5,553 nt of DNA from an uncultured Campylobacter sp. (GCA_938041615.1 CALISV010000008.1:1-5553); one strand, 5' to 3'. Counted from the stretch's first letter, positions 1 to 5,318 are shown. Numbers and translations are program-made. Notes: generated by a model not told the origin, from the letters alone.

Positions 1-87
1 GGGGTGTGTGCTGAGGTTTGCCCTATAAAAATTATAAATATTGCCCCAAAAATGAGTTATGATGAAATTTATAAGGAGAAAGAATGA
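1..87 (+). CDS. C-terminal end of a 4Fe-4S ferredoxin-type protein (5' partial)
   Basis: Frame 1 is open from the first base to a TGA at 85-87 and encodes 28 residues. It begins GVCAEVCPIKII, which reads as the last two cysteines (C-x3-C-P) of a CxxCxxCxxxCP 4Fe-4S cluster motif, followed by a short lysine-rich tail. The stop overlaps the start of the downstream cytochrome gene as ATGA (84-87), so the two are probably translationally coupled in one operon. A ferredoxin just before a lipoprotein monohaem cytochrome c fits the NosG-NosC order known from epsilonproteobacterial nos clusters such as that of Wolinella. NosG is a NapG-like iron-sulfur protein that helps pass electrons from menaquinol. 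With only 28 residues visible the identity is an inference; any polyferredoxin of a respiratory complex would fit. Confidence 0.7.
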   Translation, partial: GVCAEVCPIKIINIAPKMSYDEIYKEKE

Positions 88-605
88 GATTAATAATATC
101 TTTAGTGGCTGCTGCTTTGCTATTTGTCGGCTGTGAAAAGAGCGATGACAAAGCGCAAAAAGCAGCTAACGAGCAACCAATAAATGTAGCCACGAGTGCT
201 AGTATAAAGGTTGAAAAAAAAGAAAATAACCAAAGCACAAATAAACAAAATGACTTCATAAAATACGATATGCACGGCGAAAAGAGCGTAAAATTTGGAC
301 TTGAAGATAATAACGTAAGCCGTCAAATCGGTGCTTTAGTGATGGTAAGAACCCCTCTTCAAACTATAAATTTAAGACTTGTAAAGGGCAGACTTAGCAA
401 AAATTTCATTACAAAATGCTCAGCTTGTCACGATGATTACGCAAATGGCATCATCGGGCCATCACTTTTAACAAAAAGCGAAAATGAAATTTATACAATG
501 ATAAATGCTTATAAAAATAAAGAAAAAGTCAATGTCTTAATGCGAGATCTTGTTAAAAAAATGGATGATAGTGAAATCAGAAATTTAGCTAAAGAAATCA
601 GATGA
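84..605 (+). CDS. Lipoprotein monohaem c-type cytochrome, NosC-like
   Basis: This 173-residue protein has a lipoprotein signal: a short hydrophobic stretch ends in LLFVGC with lipidated Cys17. A charged, low-complexity Lys/Asn/Gln linker (about residues 18-60) follows. The C-terminal haem domain has one CSACH haem-binding motif at residues 112-116, and Met153 or Met160 is the likely distal haem ligand. It is therefore predicted to be a membrane-anchored periplasmic electron carrier. The start is well supported by AAGGAG at 73-78, five bases before ATG. It follows an iron-sulfur protein with an ATGA overlap, as NosC1 follows NosG in Wolinella-type nitrous oxide reductase clusters. However, no NosC2, NosH, NosF, NosY or NosL follows, so the nos assignment is only suggestive. 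The protein ends at LAKEIR, a little abruptly after the last helix, exactly where base composition changes, so a short C-terminal truncation is possible. Its AT-rich, lysine-rich codon use is unlike the next gene. Confidence 0.85.
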   Translation: MRLIISLVAAALLFVGCEKSDDKAQKAANEQPINVATSASIKVEKKENNQSTNKQNDFIKYDMHGEKSVKFGLEDNNVSRQIGALVMVRTPLQTINLRLVKGRLSKNFITKCSACHDDYANGIIGPSLLTKSENEIYTMINAYKNKEKVNVLMRDLVKKMDDSEIRNLAKEIR

Positions 606-1495
606 AAAAATCAACCGAATTTAAGGCCGACCTCGCGCTGTTCGTGATCGCGGTGGTCTGGGGCGTGACGTTTTTGCCGATGGCGCAGACGCTAAAGACC
701 AACGGCGTTTTTACGCTTTTGTTTTGGCGATTTTTGATCGCGGCCGCGCTGATGTCGCTAATAAGCCTCAAATTTACGCGCAAGATCGATCCTAATTCGC
801 TAAGATTCGGCGCGTTTTTAGGCGCGCTTTTGTTCGCGGCCTTTACGCTTCAGACCTTTGCTCTAAAATACGCCCCAAGCTCTACCGTCGCCTTTATCAC
901 GGGACTAAACGCTATTTTTACGCCTTTTATCGCGCTCGCGTTTTTCGGACAAAAGGTCGTGGTTTATGCCTTTATCGGCGCGTTTTTATCGGCGGCGGGG
1001 CTTTATTTGCTAACGGGCAGCGAGCTGGGTTTTGGTATCGGCGAGGGGCTTAGCGTCGTTTGCGCGCTGGGTTTTGCGCTACATATCATTTTCACGGGCG
1101 TTTTGGTGCGTAGGTGCGAGCTGTACTGGATGGTGAGCGCGCAGTTTGCGGCCGTTGCGGCGCTTTGTTGCGTCGCGGCGCAGATTTTCGAGCCTCGCGG
1201 CGTCGTGCCCGTTTTGGACGAGGCGTTTTTCGTCGCGGTCGCGGTAACGTCGGTCTTTGCGACGGTTTTGGCGTTTTTCGTGCAAACCGCGGCGCAGCGC
1301 TACACGACGCCCGTTAAAACCTCGCTCATCTTTACCTTTGAGCCGGTAAGTGCGGGGATCGTGGGGTATTTTTTCGGCGGCGAGATATTAAGCGGCGTGC
1401 AGATAGCAGGAGCCGGGCTTATACTCTTTGGCATCGTCGTTAGCGAGGTGGGCAGCTACTATAAAAACAAAAAATTGCGGGGAAATTTGAGCTAG
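602..1495 (+). CDS. DMT superfamily (EamA domain) inner-membrane transporter
   Basis: The 297-residue protein is almost entirely hydrophobic and has the length and two-repeat layout of ten-helix EamA/DMT carriers. The first repeat covers about residues 10-135 and includes the characteristic FWRFLIAAALM segment. The second covers about 150-285 and includes FTFEPVSAGIVGYFFGGE, the usual 'EPv.a.l.g.l.lgE' signature of the family. A basic tail (YYKNKKLRG) is consistent with a cytoplasmic C-terminus. The family exports or imports small metabolites such as amino acids or nucleobases; the substrate cannot be read from sequence. ATG at 602 overlaps the cytochrome stop as ATGA. No good Shine-Dalgarno precedes it, so translation would rely on coupling or a weak site. 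Codon use is GC-rich with many GCG and GGC codons, in sharp contrast to the cytochrome. It is unlikely to be functionally linked to the cytochrome despite the overlap. Confidence 0.9.
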   Translation: MKKSTEFKADLALFVIAVVWGVTFLPMAQTLKTNGVFTLLFWRFLIAAALMSLISLKFTRKIDPNSLRFGAFLGALLFAAFTLQTFALKYAPSSTVAFITGLNAIFTPFIALAFFGQKVVVYAFIGAFLSAAGLYLLTGSELGFGIGEGLSVVCALGFALHIIFTGVLVRRCELYWMVSAQFAAVAALCCVAAQIFEPRGVVPVLDEAFFVAVAVTSVFATVLAFFVQTAAQRYTTPVKTSLIFTFEPVSAGIVGYFFGGEILSGVQIAGAGLILFGIVVSEVGSYYKNKKLRGNLS

Positions 1496-1531
1496 CGGCT
1501 TTTGCATGCTTAAATACGGGGCGGCCGAATT

Positions 1532-1575
1532 TTGCGGTTAAATTTAAAAATTTCGGCGTAAATTTGACCGCGCAA
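1532..1575. repeat. Imperfect inverted repeat abutting a ribosome binding site
   Basis: The left arm TTGCGGTTAAATTT (1532-1545) pairs with AAATTTGACCGCGCAA (1560-1575), allowing one mismatch and a two-base bulge; the loop is 14 bases. The right arm ends where the AAAGGAAGG ribosome binding site of the next gene begins (1574-1582), so folding could affect access to it. Part of the symmetry comes from the AAATTT word that is very common in this genome, so chance is a real alternative. The rest of the gap between the two genes (1496-1588) shows no clear terminator or promoter. Confidence 0.35.
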
Positions 1576-1588
1576 AGGAAGGAAAAAA

Positions 1589-2119
1589 ATGAACGAGGAT
1601 AAAAATTTAGCGGCACCAAAGTGGATAGAGCTTAATGCCGACGAGAAAATTTTGTTCGAATTTGAGCTCGTGCATACCGTCCACAAAGAAGTCGGCTCCG
1701 CGCTTTGTCTTTTGATGCTACTTTTATACGCGCGCGACAAGGGCTTTGACGTAGGCACCTTTTGGGTCGCCATGACGGCGGGCTGCGCATTTTTATTTTG
1801 CCTTTTTGCACGGCAAAGCGTAAAGACCGCCAAGGCCAAAAAGCTCTACGTCACAAACAAGCGCTTTATAACGCAGCGCGATACAGTTGGTATCGGCGAC
1901 GTGTATTTTAGGTATTTTGACTCTGGCTATTCGTGGGTATCGTTTAAAGCTGAGCTTTGTTTTTATGAAAACAAAAAATTTCTCTTTTACTGCGTAGTGG
2001 ACGAGGAGAGCGACGAGTATAAAAATTTGATAAATTCGCTATATGAGATTTCAAAAAACGAGCATATTTTAGGGGAAAGACTGCCTTATTTTGTAAATCG
2101 AAAGCTAGTTAATCCCTAA
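1589..2119 (+). CDS. Small two-TM membrane protein with a bacterial PH-like segment
   Basis: The 176-residue protein has no family I can name with certainty. A soluble N-terminus of about 35 residues precedes two hydrophobic helices, at about residues 36-48 and 58-74. After these comes a basic stretch and KKLYVTNKRFITQ (84-96). This resembles the 'Y.lTnkRii' signature of bacterial PH-like (bPH_2, YdbS/YdbT-type) membrane proteins. In those proteins a two-helix hairpin is followed by a beta-rich cytosolic domain, and the remaining residues here (FRYFDSGYSWVSF, LCFYENKKFLFYCV) have the alternating pattern of beta strands. The tail is helical and charged. The start is supported by AAAGGAAGG at 1574-1582, six bases before ATG. 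It stands alone: the gene before is 93 bp away and the gene after is convergent. The role is unknown. The topology assignment is firm; the PH-like call is moderate. Confidence 0.8.
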   Translation: MNEDKNLAAPKWIELNADEKILFEFELVHTVHKEVGSALCLLMLLLYARDKGFDVGTFWVAMTAGCAFLFCLFARQSVKTAKAKKLYVTNKRFITQRDTVGIGDVYFRYFDSGYSWVSFKAELCFYENKKFLFYCVVDEESDEYKNLINSLYEISKNEHILGERLPYFVNRKLVNP

Positions 2120-2173
2120 ATTTAGCCAAATTTGAGAGCGCCGCGCAGTCTGTCGCCTGTGGGGTCACAAGCC

Positions 2174-2189
2174 AAATTTGATCAAATTT
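2174..2189. repeat. 16-bp perfect palindrome between convergent genes
   Basis: AAATTTGATCAAATTT is its own reverse complement and lies in the 87-bp gap between two convergent genes. The preceding GCCAAATTTGA (2171-2181) is a direct repeat of 2125-2135. No U-tract follows, so it is not a convincing terminator. It may simply be two copies of the genome's common AAATTTG word placed head to head around GATC. No clear terminator for either gene is visible here. Confidence 0.35.
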
Positions 2190-2206
2190 AACCCAAAACG
2201 CCGAAC

Positions 2207-3004
2207 CTACCGCCTTTTTATCGCCGTAAATATAAAAAAGCAAATCGAAGCGATGAGGATAATGCTAGCGCCGCTGGTTAAATTCGCCTCAAAGCTCAGC
2301 CACAGCCCGCTCACGCAAAACGCGGCCGAGATGAGCGCGGCGTTTAGCATCATCGTGCCCAGGCGGCTCGAGACCGCGCCCGCGATATAGGGCGGGATCG
2401 TGAGCAGCGCGATAACCAGGATGAGTCCGACCGCGCGTATCGTCATCACGACGCTTAGCGCCATCATGCACGTTAGCGCGTAGTATAGCAGCGTCGTGCG
2501 CACGCCGCGAAGCCGCGCAAACTCCGCGTCAAAGCTAAGCGCCTCAAACTGGCGGTAAAATAGCGCGACGGACGCGAGTATGACGCAGTTTGCAACCGCC
2601 ATGAAAACAAGATCGCCCTGCGGTACGGCCAAAATCGAGCCAAAAAGATAGCTCATCAAATCGACGTTGTAGCCTGGCGCTAGGTCGGTGAGGATGATGC
2701 CAAACGCCATACCAAACGCCCACAGTGCACCGATAACGGAGTCCATTTTGCTTTTATCTTTGAGCGTGATAGTGGCGATAAGTAGCGCCAAAAACAGCGA
2801 AAACAGGCTCGCTCCAAGCAGCGGTTCGAGCGAAAAATAAAACGCGATGCCAAGCCCGCCGTATGCGCCGTGAGCGATGCCGCCCGCGATGAAAACCATG
2901 CGGTTTATGACCGTGAGCGTGCCGATCACACCGCAAGCGATGCTAACGAGGATGCCCGCCAGCAGGGCGTTTTGCATAAAATTTAAGCTAAGAGCTTCTA
3001 GCAT
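2207..3004 (-). CDS. ZnuB/TroC-type metal ABC transporter permease (ABC-3 family)
   Basis: The 265-residue hydrophobic protein has the usual length and pattern of ABC-3 permeases, which move zinc, manganese or iron across the inner membrane together with an ATPase and a periplasmic binding protein. Family hallmarks are visible. These include GGIAHGAYGG around His45, matching the 'ishA.lpG' segment; LMSYLFGSIL in the middle; and RAVGLILVIALLTIPPYIA near residues 190-210, the conserved 'vG.lLv.alLiiPaaiA' coupling region. It resembles the Cj0141c-type permease of C. jejuni. The start is supported by AAGGAA (3009-3014) on the minus strand, four bases before ATG. Metal specificity cannot be decided from the sequence. 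It is alone: the downstream neighbour is convergent, and the 500 bp upstream contain no ATPase (znuC-like) or binding-protein (znuA-like) gene. The partners must lie elsewhere, or this is a leftover copy. Confidence 0.9.
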   Translation of the reverse strand: MLEALSLNFMQNALLAGILVSIACGVIGTLTVINRMVFIAGGIAHGAYGGLGIAFYFSLEPLLGASLFSLFLALLIATITLKDKSKMDSVIGALWAFGMAFGIILTDLAPGYNVDLMSYLFGSILAVPQGDLVFMAVANCVILASVALFYRQFEALSFDAEFARLRGVRTTLLYYALTCMMALSVVMTIRAVGLILVIALLTIPPYIAGAVSSRLGTMMLNAALISAAFCVSGLWLSFEANLTSGASIILIASICFFIFTAIKRR

Positions 3005-3153
3005 TTGTTTCCTTTTTTTACTTTTTTTCGGCGCTTTTTGATGTTACTCGGCGAAACCCGCACCGCGAAAATGCTAAATTTGGTTTGGTTAAATTTAGCG
3101 TCGCGCATAAATTTAATTTTCTTGTTAAGGGGGAAGGGCTTAAATTGCGCTCT

Positions 3154-3176
3154 GCTTTGCAGTTGCGAGGCAAAGC
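3154..3176. repeat. 7-bp hairpin
   Basis: GCTTTGC (3154-3160) and GCAAAGC (3170-3176) pair perfectly around a nine-base loop. This is the first of three successive hairpins in the non-coding block upstream of the permease. Confidence 0.5.
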
Positions 3177-3206
3177 CGACGCAAAAGAGCTGCCTTTTTC
3201 TTTTCT

Positions 3207-3258
3207 TTGGGAGAGGAAGGGGATTCTACTTACGAAGCGTCGCCCCTTCCTCTCCCAA
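3207..3258. repeat. 16-bp perfect inverted repeat (long hairpin or cruciform)
   Basis: TTGGGAGAGGAAGGGG (3207-3222) is the exact reverse complement of CCCCTTCCTCTCCCAA (3243-3258), separated by 20 bases. The arms are polypurine and polypyrimidine respectively, and the right arm continues into further pyrimidine-rich sequence. No run of T follows either end, so it is not a typical rho-independent terminator. A perfect 16-bp stem is too long to be a chance match at this spacing. It is the core of the repeat-like block. Confidence 0.85.
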
Positions 3259-3274
3259 GCCCTCTCTAACCCCA

Positions 3275-3306
3275 CTGCACGTGAGAGGTTGCTGCACTAC
3301 GTGCAG
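3275..3306. repeat. 8-bp hairpin CTGCACGT/ACGTGCAG
   Basis: CTGCACGT (3275-3282) pairs perfectly with ACGTGCAG (3299-3306) across 16 bases. The loop contains another CTGCAC (3292-3297), a direct repeat of the left arm, so two alternative registers exist. It lies 16 bases beyond the right arm of the 16-bp stem and ends at the right-hand direct repeat. Confidence 0.55.
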
Positions 3307-3431
3307 GTTAAATTTGGCGCTACCACACATCAAATTTGCCATCAGATTTAACGAAATATCGCAAGCCGAATTTAGCCTGCGACACTAAATAAAATTTGCA
3401 AGTATTTCGAGGCGATTTTTGGGGTTACGCG

Positions 3432-3483
3432 GCTAAAATTTTGCGCAGGCTAGACAAAATAGTCTGCCAAGCAAAATTTTAGC
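3432..3483. repeat. Long hairpin with 13-bp perfect outer stem
   Basis: GCTAAAATTTTGC (3432-3444) is the exact reverse complement of GCAAAATTTTAGC (3471-3483). Inside it, GGC-T-AGAC (3448-3455) pairs with GTCTGCC (3462-3468) apart from a one-base bulge, leaving a six-base AAAATA loop. The whole forms one long, nearly continuous stem. It lies just beyond the terminator of the flavoprotein gene. It may act as a back-up or bidirectional terminator, or be a repeat-element end. TAGCCTGCG at 3373-3381 can instead pair with CGCAGGCTA at 3444-3452, an alternative fold that would disrupt it. Confidence 0.65.
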
Positions 3484-3492
3484 AAGCTCCGC

Positions 3493-3512
3493 AAAAAGCG
3501 TCCGAAAGACGC
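3493..3512 (-). terminator. Rho-independent terminator of the flavoprotein gene
   Basis: On the minus strand the stem GCGTC / GACGC with a five-base loop (TTTCG) is followed at once by TTTTT (3497-3493). It begins seven bases after the TAA stop of the flavoprotein gene. Stem, loop and U-tract all match the standard pattern, so the gene is probably the end of its transcript. Confidence 0.8.
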
Positions 3513-3518
3513 CTCAAA

Positions 3519-5075
3519 TTAGCCTATATTCTCACCCGCTATCATACCAAACGTTAAGCAGTCAGCTATCGCCACGCTACCTAAGCGGCTAGCTCCGTGT
3601 ACGCCGCCGGTGATCTCGCCTGCGGCAAATAATCTTGGAATAGGCATCTCTGTTTGTAGCGAGATGACCTGGGCTTTGGTATTGATATCGATACCGCCCA
3701 TAGTGTGGTGGAGTTTTGGCGTACCGCGCATAGCGTAGAAAGGCGGTTTAGAGATATCTACGCCGTTTGTAGTGGTTTTATCCATAGGTTTGCCAAAGTC
3801 TTCGTCTTTGCCTGATTTAACGAAGCTATTATATCTCTCGACTGTCTTTTTTAGCTCTGCGGCAGGGATTTTATAAAATGCCGCAAGCTCGTCTAGGGTT
3901 TCAAATTTCTTTAGTACGCCAGATTCTAGCGGTTTAGTGTAGTGTTCAGGTATGACCATATTTTTTACGCCATCGCTATCGCAGAAGTTGATCGGATAGA
4001 TATCGGCTTTTGCGTCGATTACTTTAAACATAGCTTGAGAGCGGGTGCGGCGGTCTGCTAGCTCGTTCATATAGCGTTTGCCGGTTCTTGGATCGACTGA
4101 AATTCCGTAGCGGAAGCTTCCGTTTACGTTAAACATAGAGCCTACGCCAAATCCTTTTTCATCAGGGCATGCCCATGGACCAAACTGTATCCAGCTTAGC
4201 TGCACTGGAGTTGCGCCGATCCTAAATGCCTCTTTCATAGCGCCTGCGGTTGCGCCCGGGTGGTTGGTGCTATCTGTGGTAGGCAGGATAGACGGATCTT
4301 GAACCTGTCTAAAGAATACGTCGCGGCAAAATCCGCCTGCAGCTAGCACTACGCCTTTTTTAGCTTTTATAGTCTTTTTAGTTCCGGTAGTGTTTTCGGC
4401 GTCGTCTTTTTGGCTCTTTGGATCAAATTTATAATCCTCTCTGATGATCACGCCGTCTACGCCGCCGTCTTCGCCTAGGACGAATTCGTCAAATTTAGCT
4501 CTTTGTCTTAGCTCGCAGCCTTGAAGGTTTTTAAAGTATTCTACCATCGGCTGAACGATGCCTGAGCCTGAGCCGTTAGCGGTTTGAAGCGATCTAGGTA
4601 CGCTGTGTCCGCCTGCGTGAGTAACTTTATCTATGTATTTAGCGCCGCATTTTAGAGTTAGTTTATATGCGTCTTGCGCGCGAGTAGCGATGGTGTCGAT
4701 GAGATCTACGTGGTTTAGGCCGCGGCCGGCTTTTAGGCAGTCTTTGATAAATAGCTCGTTGCTATCTTTGATGCCTTCTGCTTTTTGTTTGTCGCTGTTT
4801 GGAACGGCAAAAATTCCGCCGTTGATGACGGAGTTGCCGCCGACGCGTCCCATCTTTTCTAGGATTAGGACTTTATTGCCCTTTTCGGCTGCGGTGATAC
4901 CAGCTGCTAGTCCTGCAAAACCGGAACCAACGATAACTACGTCCCACTCTTCGTCAAATTTGACGTCTTTAGCATTAACGGCTGCTTGCGCATTTACTCC
5001 GCCTAGAGCTAAAGCTCCGGCACCTACCATACTTAACTTAACAAAATCTCTTCTTGAAACGTTTGAGTTTTTCAT
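3519..5075 (-). CDS. Tat-exported FAD-dependent reductase, fumarate/urocanate reductase superfamily, haem-free
   Basis: This 518-residue periplasmic flavoprotein is probably a terminal reductase for an unsaturated organic acid. A Tat signal carries SRRDFV at residues 7-12, then a hydrophobic stretch, with likely cleavage after NAQA (about residue 31). The FAD-binding fold shows GSGFAG (50-55), the strand-end acid Glu73, GGNS (79-82) and VLAAGGF (243-249). The C-terminal part has HHTMGG (456-461) and AAGE...HGASRLGS (484-500), where Arg497 matches the substrate-binding arginine of Shewanella flavocytochrome c3. Arg342 in NELADRRTR matches its catalytic arginine. The fumarate-type 'QxHPT' is replaced by QFGPW (297-301), and the following Glu-x-x-Arg pair is not apparent, so the substrate is probably not fumarate. 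There is no CxxCH, so electrons must come from a separate cytochrome c, as in methacrylate reductase-type systems, but none is encoded nearby. AAGGAG (5081-5086) supports the start. A terminator follows the stop. Confidence 0.9.
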   Translation of the reverse strand: MKNSNVSRRDFVKLSMVGAGALALGGVNAQAAVNAKDVKFDEEWDVVIVGSGFAGLAAGITAAEKGNKVLILEKMGRVGGNSVINGGIFAVPNSDKQKAEGIKDSNELFIKDCLKAGRGLNHVDLIDTIATRAQDAYKLTLKCGAKYIDKVTHAGGHSVPRSLQTANGSGSGIVQPMVEYFKNLQGCELRQRAKFDEFVLGEDGGVDGVIIREDYKFDPKSQKDDAENTTGTKKTIKAKKGVVLAAGGFCRDVFFRQVQDPSILPTTDSTNHPGATAGAMKEAFRIGATPVQLSWIQFGPWACPDEKGFGVGSMFNVNGSFRYGISVDPRTGKRYMNELADRRTRSQAMFKVIDAKADIYPINFCDSDGVKNMVIPEHYTKPLESGVLKKFETLDELAAFYKIPAAELKKTVERYNSFVKSGKDEDFGKPMDKTTTNGVDISKPPFYAMRGTPKLHHTMGGIDINTKAQVISLQTEMPIPRLFAAGEITGGVHGASRLGSVAIADCLTFGMIAGENIG

Positions 5076-5102
5076 AGCTTCTCCTTAAATTTACTTAGCT
5101 AT
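5074..5102 (-). promoter_or_regulatory. Hairpin enclosing the ribosome binding site and start codon of the flavoprotein
   Basis: On the minus strand ATAGCT (5102-5097) can pair with AGCTAT (5079-5074), whose last two bases are the first two of the ATG. The AAGGAG site (5086-5081) would sit in the 17-base loop. A six-base-pair stem is weak but placed where it could modulate initiation. The upstream GTAAAT/ATTTAC hairpin (5108-5124) adds further structure to the same leader. Regulation is inference; only the pairing is seen. Confidence 0.35.
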
Positions 5103-5133
5103 TACCTGTAAATCTTTAATTTACGACTCTACT

Positions 5134-5169
5134 CTAAATACCTTTATTACTCTTGGCGTCTTTTGGCAT
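5134..5169 (-). CDS. Possible 11-codon leader peptide upstream of the flavoprotein gene
   Basis: The frame reads MPKDAKSNKGI then TAG and lies between the putative promoter and the flavoprotein start, ending 58 bases before that ATG. It is preceded by TAAGGAGG (5177-5170), the strongest Shine-Dalgarno match in the window. However, that site directly abuts the ATG with no spacer, which is unfavourable for ordinary initiation. Explanations are a real leader peptide, a ribosome-standby or anti-SD decoy site, or a relic of an older gene start, since the words TAAATTTAA and AAGGAG occur in both leaders. I do not recognise the peptide and it has no codon run suggesting amino-acid attenuation. Confidence 0.3.
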   Translation of the reverse strand: MPKDAKSNKGI

Positions 5170-5202
5170 CCTCCTTAGATTAAATTTATTTTAGCTAGTG
5201 TT

Positions 5203-5208
5203 ATTATA
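5203..5208 (-). promoter_or_regulatory. Putative -10 box for the flavoprotein transcript
   Basis: The minus strand reads TATAAT here, a perfect sigma-70 -10 hexamer, with AT-rich sequence upstream and no clear -35, as is common for Campylobacter housekeeping promoters. Transcription would start near 5196 and give a leader of about 120 nt that includes the 11-codon frame and the hairpins ahead of the flavoprotein. It is the best promoter candidate in the intergenic region. Confidence 0.55.
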
Positions 5209-5318
5209 GGACTTAACTTTAAAGAATAAGCTTAAATGAAGGTGTAATTTGGAATTTATTTGTAATATTTAAAGATTTATTTAGTCTAAAAACGTGACTA
5301 TATCGGGCTAAGGATGGA

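Larger units (their letters stand above)
3087..3319. repeat. Structured repeat-like block bracketed by 14-bp direct repeats
   Basis: GGTTAAATTTAGCG (3087-3100) and GGTTAAATTTGGCG (3306-3319) match at 13 of 14 positions and bracket about 205 bp. Within the block lie, in order, hairpins at 3154-3176, 3207-3258 and 3275-3306. An outer imperfect pairing is also possible between GTTAAGGGGGAAGGGCTT (3124-3141) and AAGCCCTCTCTAAC (3257-3270), which would enclose the first two. The block is G- and C-skewed, unlike its surroundings, and has no believable coding frame. It could be a dispersed non-autonomous element with target-site duplications, a structured RNA, or part of the 5' untranslated region of the permease. 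The flanking repeats contain the common AAATTT word, which weakens the target-duplication reading. Confidence 0.45.

Noticed and set aside
32..326. Minus-strand hydrophobic frames opposite the cytochrome gene
   Set aside because: They lie antisense to the lipoprotein signal and Lys/Asn-rich linker, whose complement naturally encodes Phe/Leu-rich products. The plus-strand gene has a lipobox, a haem motif and a good ribosome binding site.
1079..1317. Arg-rich frames on both strands inside the transporter gene
   Set aside because: GC-rich codons of the real gene produce Arg/Ala-rich shadow frames. Neither has an initiation site or recognisable family.
2178..2390. 70-codon plus-strand frame opposite the permease C-terminus
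   Set aside because: It is antisense to the conserved permease, has no good ribosome binding site, and its start lies in a palindrome of the common AAATTTG word.
3207..3258. Reading the 16-bp inverted repeat as an insertion-sequence terminal repeat or a terminator
   Set aside because: The arms are only 20 bases apart with no transposase, and neither side has a U-tract, so it was kept only as a hairpin/repeat.
3087..3319. CRISPR-like array from the closely spaced repeats
   Set aside because: The repeats are inverted, of different sequences and not regularly spaced, and no cas gene is present.
3005..3388. 127-codon plus-strand open frame across the gap upstream of the permease
   Set aside because: The start sits on the permease's ribosome-binding region. 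The product is an erratic mix of Ser, Arg, Leu and Cys with no family features, and the frame runs straight through the perfect inverted repeat. Two other overlapping frames here (3018-3275 and 3085-3351) are equally open, which indicates low stop density rather than coding.
4633..5088. 151-codon plus-strand frame opposite the flavoprotein N-terminus
   Set aside because: It is antisense to a clearly real gene with intact Tat and FAD motifs, and has a Pro/Ser/Thr-rich product typical of a shadow frame.
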